Shown here one piece after another: positions 11,761-20,272 of a DNA stretch of 64,000 nt. Positions within the stretch are counted from its first letter, which is position 1. Every line of letters begins with the position of its first letter. The position numbers and the translations under genes were made by a program. Location of the stretch: NCBI RefSeq assembly GCF_021155765.1, contig NC_060114.1, positions 1,922,001 to 1,986,000 on the forward strand, in the 5' to 3' direction. This DNA is from Diprion similis. Its lineage: Eukaryota; Arthropoda; Insecta; Hymenoptera; Diprionidae. The notes beneath the pieces are model-generated. The model was not told where the DNA came from, ran no database searches, and saw nothing but the letters and a program-made list of their open reading frames with translations.

Positions 11761-12213
11761 TAAATTCGTGGCTAAAGAAGTTTCATTTTATGAAAACTTA
11801 TCAAAGACCATGAGCCATTACATATTTCGTGATCCGTACGCCTGGAACCTATTGTCGGATGAACTGCGACATCAAGTGAAGTATCTTACACATAATCATC
11901 ATGGATTTCGATGGACTGATGGTTTTACGACTTATGGCAACTTGAGGAGGATTATGCGCGATCACCTGGGCAGAACGCCGCTGGTGCTTGTCAAGGGATT
12001 GGAAAAAAATTCGTTGGTTGGAGGAATATGTGAAAAATTTGAATGCAGTGGACATGATGGAACTGGGCTGCCCGGCGATTGGAATGTTGCGGAAATCCTA
12101 CGATACGAAGATTGTCGATTGCAGCTTTCATGCAGGGATTTGCGCGTTTGAAAACGTGCAACTCATGAGACTTTGGTACAACGAAAATCAGGATAAGAGT
12201 ATCTGCGACGAAT
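11723..12213 (+). pseudogene. Uncharacterised element-associated ORF with one frameshift
   Basis: A frame starting near MQGFIRVGNKFVAKEVSFYE and continuing through GRTPLVLVKGLEKN shifts at an A7 run near 12,008 into a frame containing WLEEYVKNLNAVDMMELG, ending at TGA 12,213. It recalls a recurrent arthropod element-associated protein of unknown function that starts with an Asp/Met-Gln-Gly-Phe motif; I cannot name a domain. It begins inside the tail of the polymerase-type frame, so a deletion may have fused the two. The pre-insertion sequence downstream would have provided an AATAAA within about 30 bp of the stop. Confidence 0.45.
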
Positions 12214-12239
12214 GAAAAACATGTATACTGATTGTTATG

Positions 12240-12413
12240 TGTAGGATCTTAACGGGTCAAATAAATGAACCAGACACCGACGTGAATTTAATCAGTCACC
12301 GGCTCTGCCGCCATATATATTCTGTTCGCCTCCTACCACCCTATTGCTTATCTTTGTCCCTAGGCCTAGTCCTAGTTCTTTTTATTTTTTATTCTTACTA
12401 GCTATATACGACA
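12240..12413 (-). repeat. 3' LTR of the Mag-like element
   Basis: On the plus strand it starts TGTAGGATCTT and ends ATATACGACA. It is nearly identical to 16,641-16,814. The adjoining polypurine tract is at 12,414-12,424 (minus strand AAAGAAGGGAT). Confidence 0.95.
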
Positions 12414-12424
12414 ATCCCTTCTTT
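12414..12424 (-). promoter_or_regulatory. Polypurine tract for plus-strand priming
   Basis: The minus strand reads AAAGAAGGGAT directly against the 3' LTR, the expected position of the RNase-H-resistant primer for second-strand synthesis. Confidence 0.7.
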
Positions 12425-12462
12425 GATTTGAAATTGAAAATAGCTGTTTACATCATACATTG

Positions 12463-15400
12463 TTAATTTAATATATAGTCGTCAAATCTGGGTGGCTTCT
12501 TCGTTGTCCTTGTCATTCTCCGTGGTTCGTCTTGAAATGTCGACGCCTCGACAGTTTCTGGTATTTCGTTCTCTCCGGTTTGCTGTGTATCTTCTTTGGT
12601 AATTATTTCCTTTGATTCGTTCTTGGGTTCTTGCGGTCTAGTCACATACTGTTTGAATTGTGTATTGTTTCTTCGGTATTTGACTCCTTCAGGTGTTTCA
12701 GCTATTATTGAGTTTCCCTGCTTCTGTGTTACTTTCATCGGTGTCGGTTTATATGTTGTCGATAACTTATTTTCTTTTGGTTGCTGCATCAATACTATAT
12801 CCCCTTCTTTAATTTCGCTTTCTTTAGCGTGTCGTTTTTCATCTGCGTCTCTTCTCCCTTTATCTTTCTTGAGCAGACCTCTGTCTCGAACCTCTTCGTC
12901 GTCGTTCTGGGTTGTCATGAGTGTGATATCTGGTATTTTTGACCTGATTTTCCTGTTGAACATGAGTTCCGCCGGAGCAACTCCCGTTACTGAATGAGGT
13001 GTTGTTCGATAGGCTTGCAGGTATGTAATCAATTCTTCTTTCCAGTCTCTATTTGTTGCTTGTGCGATTTTCAGCCTTTTCAGGATAGATCTATTTTGTC
13101 GTTCCACTTCGCCATTTGCTTGTGGCCAAAATGGAGTTGTATGGTGATGGTGTATTACATTTTCTGCGAAGAACGTCTTCAGTCGGTGATCGATGAATGT
13201 TCGGCCATTGTCACTGATGATTGTGTTAGGTATCCCAAAACGAGCGAACATTATCTTTAGCTTTTCTATTAGTTTGTCGGCTGTTATCGTCTTCATCAGT
13301 TCTATTTCAAAGAATCTGCTGTAGTAGTCTACGACTACTAGAATGTTGTGACCTGATGGCAATGGTCCCATGAAATCCATGCTGATGACCTCCCATGGTC
13401 GTGTCGGTAATTTTCGTCTAGTCATTGGTTCAGGTGGATCCGGTGCTCCTACTAGCTGACACCCGTGGCACGATTTGCACCATTGTTCGACATCTTTATT
13501 GACGGTCGCCCACCATACTTTTGTTCTGAGTCTTTGTTTCATGCCGACCATCCCAATATGTCCTTCATGTGCTAATTGAAGCGCTTTTCCAGTTAAGCTT
13601 TTGGGTAAAATAATTCTCGTTCCTCGGACGATGATGTCATCCACGATCCCTAACTCATTTTGTATGAGTTCATATCTTCGTTGAAACTTTCCCCATTTAT
13701 TTGTTTGTAGACTAGTCCGTAATTCGTTGAGTTCATCATCTAGTTTTGTTTCCGTCCGTATTTCTTCGTAGTCCATGGCCTTGGGCACTGCTGCTTCGAT
13801 GATTGCTCTGGTAATATGATCTGCTGTGCTTTCTCTTGGTTCCTGTTTCGTTGTATCTAACAACCTGGATAATGGATCAGCAATGTTCGACTTTCCTGGC
13901 TTATATCGTACTTGATATTTATAGCATTGTAGTCTTAATACCCATCTTTCTATCCTAGCACATGGTTTAGATTTAGGTCCAAATATTAATTCTAGAGGCT
14001 TATGGTCTGTAATTAGTTCAAACTCCTTACCGTATAGGTACATATGGAATTTCTCACAAGCCCATACCAGTGCCAATGCCTCTTTTTCTGTCTGTGAGTA
14101 TCGTTTTTCGACTTCTGTTAATGCTTTGCTGGCATATTTTATTACTCTTGGTCCATCCTTTAGTTTTTGAATTAGTACTGCTCCTAGTCCCACCGGGCTC
14201 GCATCTGCTATTACTTGAGTCTCCGCATCTTTGTCGTAGAATCCTAATACTGTTGGTTCTACCATTATTTCCTTTAGTTTTTTAAAAGCTTGTTCTTGTC
14301 TCTCAGCCCATTTGAACGGAGTTTCTTTTCTTGTGAGCTTCCACAGCGGTTCACTTACTGTTGCAAAGTCCGGGATGAATCTTGCCGAAAAGTTCACCAA
14401 TCCTAGAAAACTCCTTGTTTCCCCTGCGTTTTCCGGAGTCCTGAATTCCAATATCTCCCTTTGATTGTTGTCTGAGGGACATATTCCTTTCCGTGACAGG
14501 TGATGTCCTAGGAATTTCAGTTCCGTTTGTCTGAACTTACATTTGCTGCTGTTCAGTGTCAGTCCTTTGTCGATTAGTACTTGTAGTGTTTTCCTTAGTT
14601 TTTCGTCATGCTCTTGTTTACTTTTCCCATGCACGACAATATCATCGAAATAGCTGACTACTCCTTCGCATCCTTGCAGCACCTGCGTCAGTATTCGGTG
14701 ATACATCTCTGGAGCGCAGCTAATACCAAACATCAGTCTTTTATATCTGAAGAGTCCCATGCTGGTACAAAATGTAGTAATCTGTCTTGAGTCTTCATGA
14801 AGTTCTATTTGATGATATGCCCATTTAATATCTAGCTTACTAAAATACTGACTTCCGTTCAGATCTTGTAGCACTTCATCTACCGTCGGAATTGGGTACC
14901 TCTCTCGTTCTATAGCTTCGTTTGCCCGTCGCATATCCACGCACATCCTCCAACCCTTTCCTTTCTTCGGTACAAGTTGAACTGGTGACACCCATGGTGT
15001 AGGTCCCTCTACCCTTTCGATTATATCGTTTTCCAATAGCTCGTTAACGATCGATTCCTGTGCCTCTCGAAGATTGTACGGCATTCTTCTCACAGGTTGC
15101 GCCACTGGTCTAATCTCTTTGTTAATAGGAATCTCTAACTGATAGTCTTTCAGTTTTCCTACGCCTTGGAATCCTTTTTTGAACTCTTCTTCGAAGTTTG
15201 GAATGTCCGGTTCTTCTATTGTGTTGATGTTTGTACCTATCTGAAGTACTCCCAATTGTACGGCTGTCTCTTTCCCTAGTAGAGCCTCTCCTTTGCCGTC
15301 TAGTACTATTATTTCAGTTTGGATAGTACTTCCGTTTCGTGTTCCTATTTCTGCTTTGAATGCTCCCATTAATTTTAGTGGACTATCGCTACCATATGCA

Positions 15401-16443
15401 TATAATGTTCTTGCGGTTTGGTAAGACTTACATCGTATTCCTCTTTTCTTGAGTATTTCCCACTCTCCTCTGTCTATGATATTGCACGATGATCCCGAGT
15501 CAATTATGAAGTTAATCAGTATCCCTCCGACCTGAAGGGTTATGTTGTCCTCCGATCCACTTTTCTTCTGAACTGTTCTAATTGTAAATGCGTATTCGTC
15601 TTCTGATTCACGCTCTTTCGTATTTTCTTCATCGACTTGTCGAATGTTGTTCTTTCTCGTTTTCTTCTCGTCTAGGTTTTCTTCCTTCGTTTTGCACCTA
15701 GCCTTGAAATGTCCTTTTCTCCCACATTTCCCACATTCTTTATCCAATGCTGGGCAGTTCTTGTCTGTTCCTTTGTGTCCCGTGTATCCACACCTGAAAC
15801 ATCGTGGTCCTGTACTTTGGGATTTACTATCGCTTCGTCCCCTGGCGCTATCTGGTGCTTTGTTTCCAAATCTGCTGATCCTGTTGACACTTCCCGTCTC
15901 TGTCATCTCTACGGCCTGTTTGTATGACGTTTCCCATACTCTTGCGATGTCTGCAGTCTTCTGTAGGGTTAGGTCTCGTCCTTCTTTGAGCAATTTTCGT
16001 CTTAAATCGCTTGATTGTGTTTTTTCAATGATTTGGTCTCGGATCATTGGATCCTTCATGTCCCCAAATCCACAATTTTCTGCCTGTTGCCTTAGACGAA
16101 TTATGAACTGGTCTGTTGTTTCATCGGTCTTTTGAGCTAATGCTCTGAACACGTGTCTTTCATACGGTTCATTTTTTGTTGGTTCAAAATATTCTGTCAA
16201 TTTTTCTACCGCTCTCGTGTATGCGTTCTCTGTATCAGTCTCGTCAAGGTTTAATGAAAAATATATATCCTGTACTTCAAATCCCGCGGTATGTAGTAAG
16301 AGGTCCCTTTTTCTTATCTGATTTGTAGTATTCTTCGTACTTACGTACAATTCGAACCCTCTTAACCACCTTTTCCATTTAGCAGCAACTGCTGTGCCGC
16401 TTTCTTGCACAGAAAATGTTTCAAATTCGCGATGTGATGCCAT
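12463..16443 (-). CDS. Gag-Pol polyprotein of the Mag-like Gypsy element
   Basis: Single uninterrupted frame, 1,326 residues from the chosen ATG at 16,443 (strong context, A at -3 and G at +4). The frame stays open 24 codons further to 16,515 through a lysine-rich tract made by the A-rich leader, which I regard as untranslated. Order: gag with two zinc knuckles (CFRCGYTGHKGTDKNC and CGKCGRKGHFKARC), aspartic protease (IIDSGSSCNIID, near 15,500), reverse transcriptase (YFDDIVVHG, near 14,650), RNase H (IADASPVGLGAVL and TDHKPLELI), integrase with HHCC finger (HEGHIGMVG...CKSCHGC) and DDE residues (SMDFMG, ISDNGRTF, NGEVERQN). No catalytic residue is missing. Gag and Pol share one frame, so Gag:Pol ratio control by frameshifting is not apparent. 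Confidence 0.95.
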   Translation of the reverse strand: MASHREFETFSVQESGTAVAAKWKRWLRGFELYVSTKNTTNQIRKRDLLLHTAGFEVQDIYFSLNLDETDTENAYTRAVEKLTEYFEPTKNEPYERHVFRALAQKTDETTDQFIIRLRQQAENCGFGDMKDPMIRDQIIEKTQSSDLRRKLLKEGRDLTLQKTADIARVWETSYKQAVEMTETGSVNRISRFGNKAPDSARGRSDSKSQSTGPRCFRCGYTGHKGTDKNCPALDKECGKCGRKGHFKARCKTKEENLDEKKTRKNNIRQVDEENTKERESEDEYAFTIRTVQKKSGSEDNITLQVGGILINFIIDSGSSCNIIDRGEWEILKKRGIRCKSYQTARTLYAYGSDSPLKLMGAFKAEIGTRNGSTIQTEIIVLDGKGEALLGKETAVQLGVLQIGTNINTIEEPDIPNFEEEFKKGFQGVGKLKDYQLEIPINKEIRPVAQPVRRMPYNLREAQESIVNELLENDIIERVEGPTPWVSPVQLVPKKGKGWRMCVDMRRANEAIERERYPIPTVDEVLQDLNGSQYFSKLDIKWAYHQIELHEDSRQITTFCTSMGLFRYKRLMFGISCAPEMYHRILTQVLQGCEGVVSYFDDIVVHGKSKQEHDEKLRKTLQVLIDKGLTLNSSKCKFRQTELKFLGHHLSRKGICPSDNNQREILEFRTPENAGETRSFLGLVNFSARFIPDFATVSEPLWKLTRKETPFKWAERQEQAFKKLKEIMVEPTVLGFYDKDAETQVIADASPVGLGAVLIQKLKDGPRVIKYASKALTEVEKRYSQTEKEALALVWACEKFHMYLYGKEFELITDHKPLELIFGPKSKPCARIERWVLRLQCYKYQVRYKPGKSNIADPLSRLLDTTKQEPRESTADHITRAIIEAAVPKAMDYEEIRTETKLDDELNELRTSLQTNKWGKFQRRYELIQNELGIVDDIIVRGTRIILPKSLTGKALQLAHEGHIGMVGMKQRLRTKVWWATVNKDVEQWCKSCHGCQLVGAPDPPEPMTRRKLPTRPWEVISMDFMGPLPSGHNILVVVDYYSRFFEIELMKTITADKLIEKLKIMFARFGIPNTIISDNGRTFIDHRLKTFFAENVIHHHHTTPFWPQANGEVERQNRSILKRLKIAQATNRDWKEELITYLQAYRTTPHSVTGVAPAELMFNRKIRSKIPDITLMTTQNDDEEVRDRGLLKKDKGRRDADEKRHAKESEIKEGDIVLMQQPKENKLSTTYKPTPMKVTQKQGNSIIAETPEGVKYRRNNTQFKQYVTRPQEPKNESKEIITKEDTQQTGENEIPETVEASTFQDEPRRMTRTTKKPPRFDDYILN

Positions 16444-16628
16444 CTTTTTTTTTTTTTTTTTTCTTTTTTTTTTTTTTGTTCCACGTTTCGCCTCGTGTTC
16501 GACGGTCACTTGCAAACACGCGTTCTCCTTTTTTTTTTTCTCTTTTTTCGTATTAAACTTTCTTCTTTTTCCGTATTAAAACCTTTCTTGTCGTCTTATT
16601 GTTTTTTTTTTTTTTTTTTTTTGTTTCA

Positions 16629-16639
16629 CCTCGTCGCCA
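16629..16639 (-). promoter_or_regulatory. Primer-binding site, tRNA-Ser type
   Basis: One base inside the 5' LTR the minus strand reads TGGCGACGAGG. This is complementary to a tRNA 3' end CCTCGTCGCCA, the acceptor expected for eukaryotic tRNA-Ser(GCT) (from memory of that tRNA). Confidence 0.65.
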
Positions 16640-16640
16640 A

Positions 16641-16814
16641 TGTAGGATCTTAACGGGTCAAATAAATGAACCAGACACGGACGTGAATTTAATCAGTCAC
16701 CGGCTCTGCCGCCATATATATTCTGTTCGCCTCCTACCACCCTATTGCTTATCTTTGTCCCTAGGCCTAGTCCTAGTTCTTTTTATTTTTTATTCTTACT
16801 AGCTATATACGACA
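16641..16814 (-). repeat. 5' LTR of the Mag-like element
   Basis: 174 bp, TG...CA on the plus strand, with one difference from the 3' LTR. It carries the element's promoter by position; I see no obvious TATA box. Confidence 0.95.
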
Positions 16815-16850
16815 TTATGAATAAAAAAGATCATATTTTAACAACGTTTT

Positions 16851-16856
16851 TTTATT
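16851..16856 (-). terminator. Polyadenylation signal for the 16.87-17.38 kb ORF
   Basis: The minus strand reads AATAAA about 18 bp downstream of the stop codon of the minus-strand ORF, a normal distance for a compact viral-type transcription unit. Confidence 0.5.
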
Positions 16857-16873
16857 CACTTAATACACGATTA

Positions 16874-17378
16874 TCAATAAGGTTTGAATTTGTTTTTTTG
16901 AGTGGTTCGGCGTTTGCGTTCAGGTTTGCTGCCGGGGAGTTTGCGGATTCGGAAGATGACTTTCGCAGTCAGGTCACCCAAAAGCTGATATTCGGGAGAG
17001 CTTCGGTTGGTTGTGAACTGCATGTTGGACAGAGCGGTTCGCCACCAGTCAGTCTTACCAGTTCGTAGAATATCCTTGGTATTGTAGATTTTAATTTGGA
17101 CGGTTACCTCGCCGTTGCCGGCGTCGTTGTTGAGAGAACAGGAATATGTATCGGTCAGTAGTTTGATCGATTCAGGAATACCAGTCTTCTGCTCGTTCTC
17201 CGGTAATACATCCCATTCGGGAAGCAGTTGACTCAAACCAAAGTCTCCGAGAAATGAGTTGTTCGATGCGGTGGGTGGCTCATCGAGTAAGTTTGTCTGT
17301 AAAAAATGCATTGGTGAGGATGCAATCAACGCTGACGGCACTGTATGGTATATTTACCAATTCTTGCAGTTCAGCCAT
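16874..17378 (-). pseudogene. Unknown minus-strand ORF of the virus-like locus, one frameshift
   Basis: Translation from ATG 17,378 gives MAELQELVNIPYSAV, then a one-base shift near 17,340 leads into a long frame (LIASSPMHFLQTNLLDEP ... ending in a Lys/Arg-rich tail KPERKRRTTQKNKFKPY) that stops at 16,874. Total is about 168 residues, hydrophilic in the middle with a basic C-terminus that could bind nucleic acid. No domain recognised. A TATA box lies 58 bp upstream and AATAAA just downstream, so it looks like a compact autonomous gene. It converges with the plus-strand genes across the Gypsy insertion. The frameshift could be a sequencing error or decay, since the rest of the frame is open. 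Confidence 0.5.
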
Positions 17379-17435
17379 TGCGTGTAGATCGTTCAGCTTG
17401 CAGAGTGAATGTGATATCAGGCGGCTTGTGGCGAA

Positions 17436-17446
17436 GTTTTTATATA
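17436..17446 (-). promoter_or_regulatory. TATA box upstream of the minus-strand ORF
   Basis: The minus strand reads TATATAAAAAC. About 28 bp downstream a TCACATTC segment resembles the arthropod initiator (TCAKTY), and the ATG follows some 30 bp later. This spacing fits a focused RNA polymerase II promoter with a very short leader. Confidence 0.5.
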
Positions 17447-17581
17447 CCGGGGAAAATAGTGGGAGTACGACACAATGATATTCGTGGGGGCAATAACTCA
17501 CGTGAGGACGCTCTGCATACAATGTAATTCTTTTGCATATGAATGCAGAGCATATGAATGACTGATTATAAACCTGTATTT

Positions 17582-18978
17582 CTACTGAAAATTAATGACG
17601 GTGTAATCGACTATTAGGAGGCGGAAGTTGATGACCTTTGAGCTTGAAGCCGGAAATGATACTGCAGACATTATATTTTTAGGTGGGTGACAAATTACTT
17701 TCACCAAAGCCAAATGACATAAAATATGAGCTCGGACTGCCCGAGAATATGCATGCCCCGATATCATTTTTTCAACAATGTTTTCTGCGTAAATGGTGTT
17801 GAATAGATCCTTCAGTCCACTGCCAGAGATTATGTACCCAATAGACCCTAAAAAGGACATTAAGAGGTGAAATCCTCCAAGCCTAACAATCACAATACTC
17901 AAATCAGATTTCGGGTTTCCAATTGCAATAATTTCGCAAACTTTCATGTAAAGTAGCTCACCGAACGTCACAAAACAGGTCCGCTGATTCAGTGCCTTAC
18001 ATTTTTCAGCAGCGGCGAGGAGAGATGTATCAACGGTGTCGTAGTGACTGGGTGGCGCATTTATGAATGGAAGACACAATATTTTCGACTTTGCATATAA
18101 TTGGTCAACTGTTGCCTACCCCATGAAACTATTCCATCCAGTTACAGACGGTGCGTTCAACCATTTTCCGTACAGCCAAATAAAATCAGAAGCTTATGGC
18201 AGTATTTCTTTGGAACGAGGATGAATACTCTCGATGTCTTCAATAGGAATATTTTTCAACCCGGAGTCTTTTAATTTTTGAAAACATTTAATCGGAACGA
18301 ATCCATACTTGCCTACAACCTTTGCTGATGGCATTCGAGTAAGACGTAAAATATTCTGATCTTTGGAAATAGCAGTATACGGGGTCACATATTGGATACC
18401 ACCCATGGCATGAAAAGTATTAGATCCATCGAGTGTTTATATTAAAGTCAGCATTGTCAAAAACAAACTGAGAGAATGAATCCTGCTTGATTTCAAGTTG
18501 TGGACGCATAATACAGGATGTTTCAAACAAAGCTGTCTCGCTGTATGATGTTGAAAATCCTAATGCCGATAAAACGTTGATTAGATTTTTAGAACCAAAT
18601 TTTTTCTATAAAAATGCTCCGATTCTGATCAGTAATGGTGACAAAAATGAACGGGGCCTTACAGCAGATATAACAGCATGCAATAAAGCTTTGCATTTAA
18701 CATTCCACTTTTCCAGGGGACCGCGCTTGTTTTTTTTTAAATTACACCTTCAAAAAAAAGACACGTAAGAATTCGGAAACTACGGTATCCACGTCTCGCA
18801 TAAAGTCATCCGAAGGAGCATATTTATCTGTTTCATAAACCTGCGATCGTATGTCTTCCAAGACGATGGCAGCCGCAGCTCCGACAATTCGCAGCCTTTC
18901 TTCAATTTTGTCGGTCTTTTTCTGGTTGTACCACACATGGGTCAGTATTTTATGTCCCGTACTCTTAAAGCAGACCAT
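17582..18978 (-). pseudogene. Conserved orphan ORF family of metazoan mobile elements, decayed
   Basis: Minus-strand frames in order form one gene: 18,978-18,742 (AAAIVLEDIRSQVYE), then about 18,690-18,430 (AVRPRSFLSPLL, one in-frame TAG near 18,610, then CIMRPQLEIKQD and FVFDNADFNINT), 18,406-18,194 (HAMGGIQYVTPYTAI; frame change near 18,430), and 18,079-17,582 (LPFINAPPSHYDTV, RLGGFHLLMSFLGSIG, SGHAYSRAVRAHIL). I recognise these as blocks of a protein that recurs in many arthropod and cnidarian genomes but has no function that I know. At least one stop and two frame changes make this copy inactive. It shares the strand of the TATA-driven ORF just downstream. Confidence 0.65.
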
Positions 18979-20129
18979 TGGAGATTCGTTGCCTTGTCCG
19001 ATACAAGCAATCGTTACCCTACTGTTTCGTACTGTTGTTTTCGTAGTAGGACCAACTGGAAAGGTGATATTGCGAAAACAACAGTTTTGGCCGCCATTTT
19101 TCCAAGATGGCGACGCGAACGCGAACTCGTCAAGGTCAAAAACTCAAGGAATCATTCATGATCTCGAACGCAATGACCCTGCCAAAAATCAAAACTCCCG
19201 GAATTGATGTAGGGCAACCGCCTTTTTTTTGTCCCCAAAAAATTTATTTCGGGTGTAGACTTTCTTTTCAGGTAGGCATCACCCAAATTTTGAATAGGAA
19301 TACGCCATGCTCTTACCTTTATACACCAGCTGCATCATTTTCGGATAGTTCAACAGCAGAATACTCGGCGACTCGTATGACCGAACACTATAATAGGTAG
19401 TTTACTACAGGTTGTTCCAGAACTATGGTAAGTACTGCATAAAATGATAGGAGTAATATAGGGGGTTGAGCTGAGTAAATTAATTTAAAGAACATGTGGT
19501 ATTTGAAGTCCCGTTTGCAAGATAAGACCGGTTACAAAATCCCGTTAAGCCGAGCTGATAGGCAAACGAATACACAGCAGCCATCGGTTAGGGGCAGTGT
19601 TGAGCACCACTAATTACTTTGTGTAATTAATTACATTACATCGAAATTACTAACTACATTGGTAATTTGTAGATATCTAAAAAAAAACAAATTACATTTG
19701 ATACGGTAAATGTATGTTACACACAGGCAAGCACGTTGTTGGTGTGGGATATGTGAGTGTGATTCGTTGGATTCAACCGAACAATGCGTAGTTTCTTTTT
19801 TCCGTAAATCGTTTCCAGCCCAAGATTTACGACGCGAGCCGTAAAAAATTGATCAACCATCGTAGTTTTCTTCAATTGTTGTGTACTTAATGGTTTGAAT
19901 CCATAATAAAACCCTGCGTTCTACCAAAGTCCAAAACAGGCTACAAAAACTTGAAAGTGAAACACTCTGTTTTCAAAGTACCGACGACTAATGAACGACT
20001 CAAAAAGTGGCAAGCAGCGATCTCTATCAAATAATGTGAGACACATTTTCAACAGCAATACACGTATTATGCGAAAGTACATCAAGCATGATACGAACGT
20101 AAAGTTATTGAAGAGTTAATTTCAGTTTT
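18979..20129. other. No gene seen; possible end of virus-like locus
   Basis: Decayed sequence. A block near 19,610-19,670 rich in AATTACATTACA-type words resembles transposon-derived simple sequence. No terminal inverted repeat marking the end of the Polinton-type locus could be found. Confidence 0.4.
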
Positions 20130-20272
20130 CTTCACTTAGTCCATGTTATTGGATATGGTTAGAGTATGATGCGCATGCGCCGCGACTATTTTTGTCTCTG
20201 CCGCACAGATTATCTCTCGAACACCGCAACCCAGCGGCCTCAAACTGAACAACAGAATCTGACTAAGTGAAG
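20130..20272. repeat. Short MITE with 12-bp perfect inverted ends
   Basis: CTTCACTTAGTC at 20,130-20,141 is matched by GACTAAGTGAAG at 20,261-20,272, enclosing 119 bp. No target duplication could be assigned. Likely a non-autonomous DNA element, though a chance hairpin is possible. Confidence 0.45.

Larger units (their letters stand above)
12240..16814 (-). mobile_element. Intact Ty3/Gypsy LTR retrotransposon, Mag-like
   Basis: A 4,575-bp element bounded by 174-bp LTRs and a perfect 5-bp target-site duplication, TTATG (12,235-12,239 and 16,815-16,819). It reads on the minus strand: 5' LTR at 16,641-16,814, a tRNA-Ser-type primer site, one long gag-pol frame, a purine tract and the 3' LTR at 12,240-12,413. 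I see one LTR mismatch (near 12,277 versus 16,678), which implies a very recent insertion. All catalytic motifs are present. It landed between two convergent genes of the Polinton-type locus. Short LTRs, single ORF and Ser-tRNA priming agree with the Mag/SURL branch (inference). Confidence 0.95.

Noticed and set aside
18487..18768. Plus-strand 93-codon open frame
   Set aside because: It is the antisense of the conserved orphan family, which has recognisable blocks on the minus strand.
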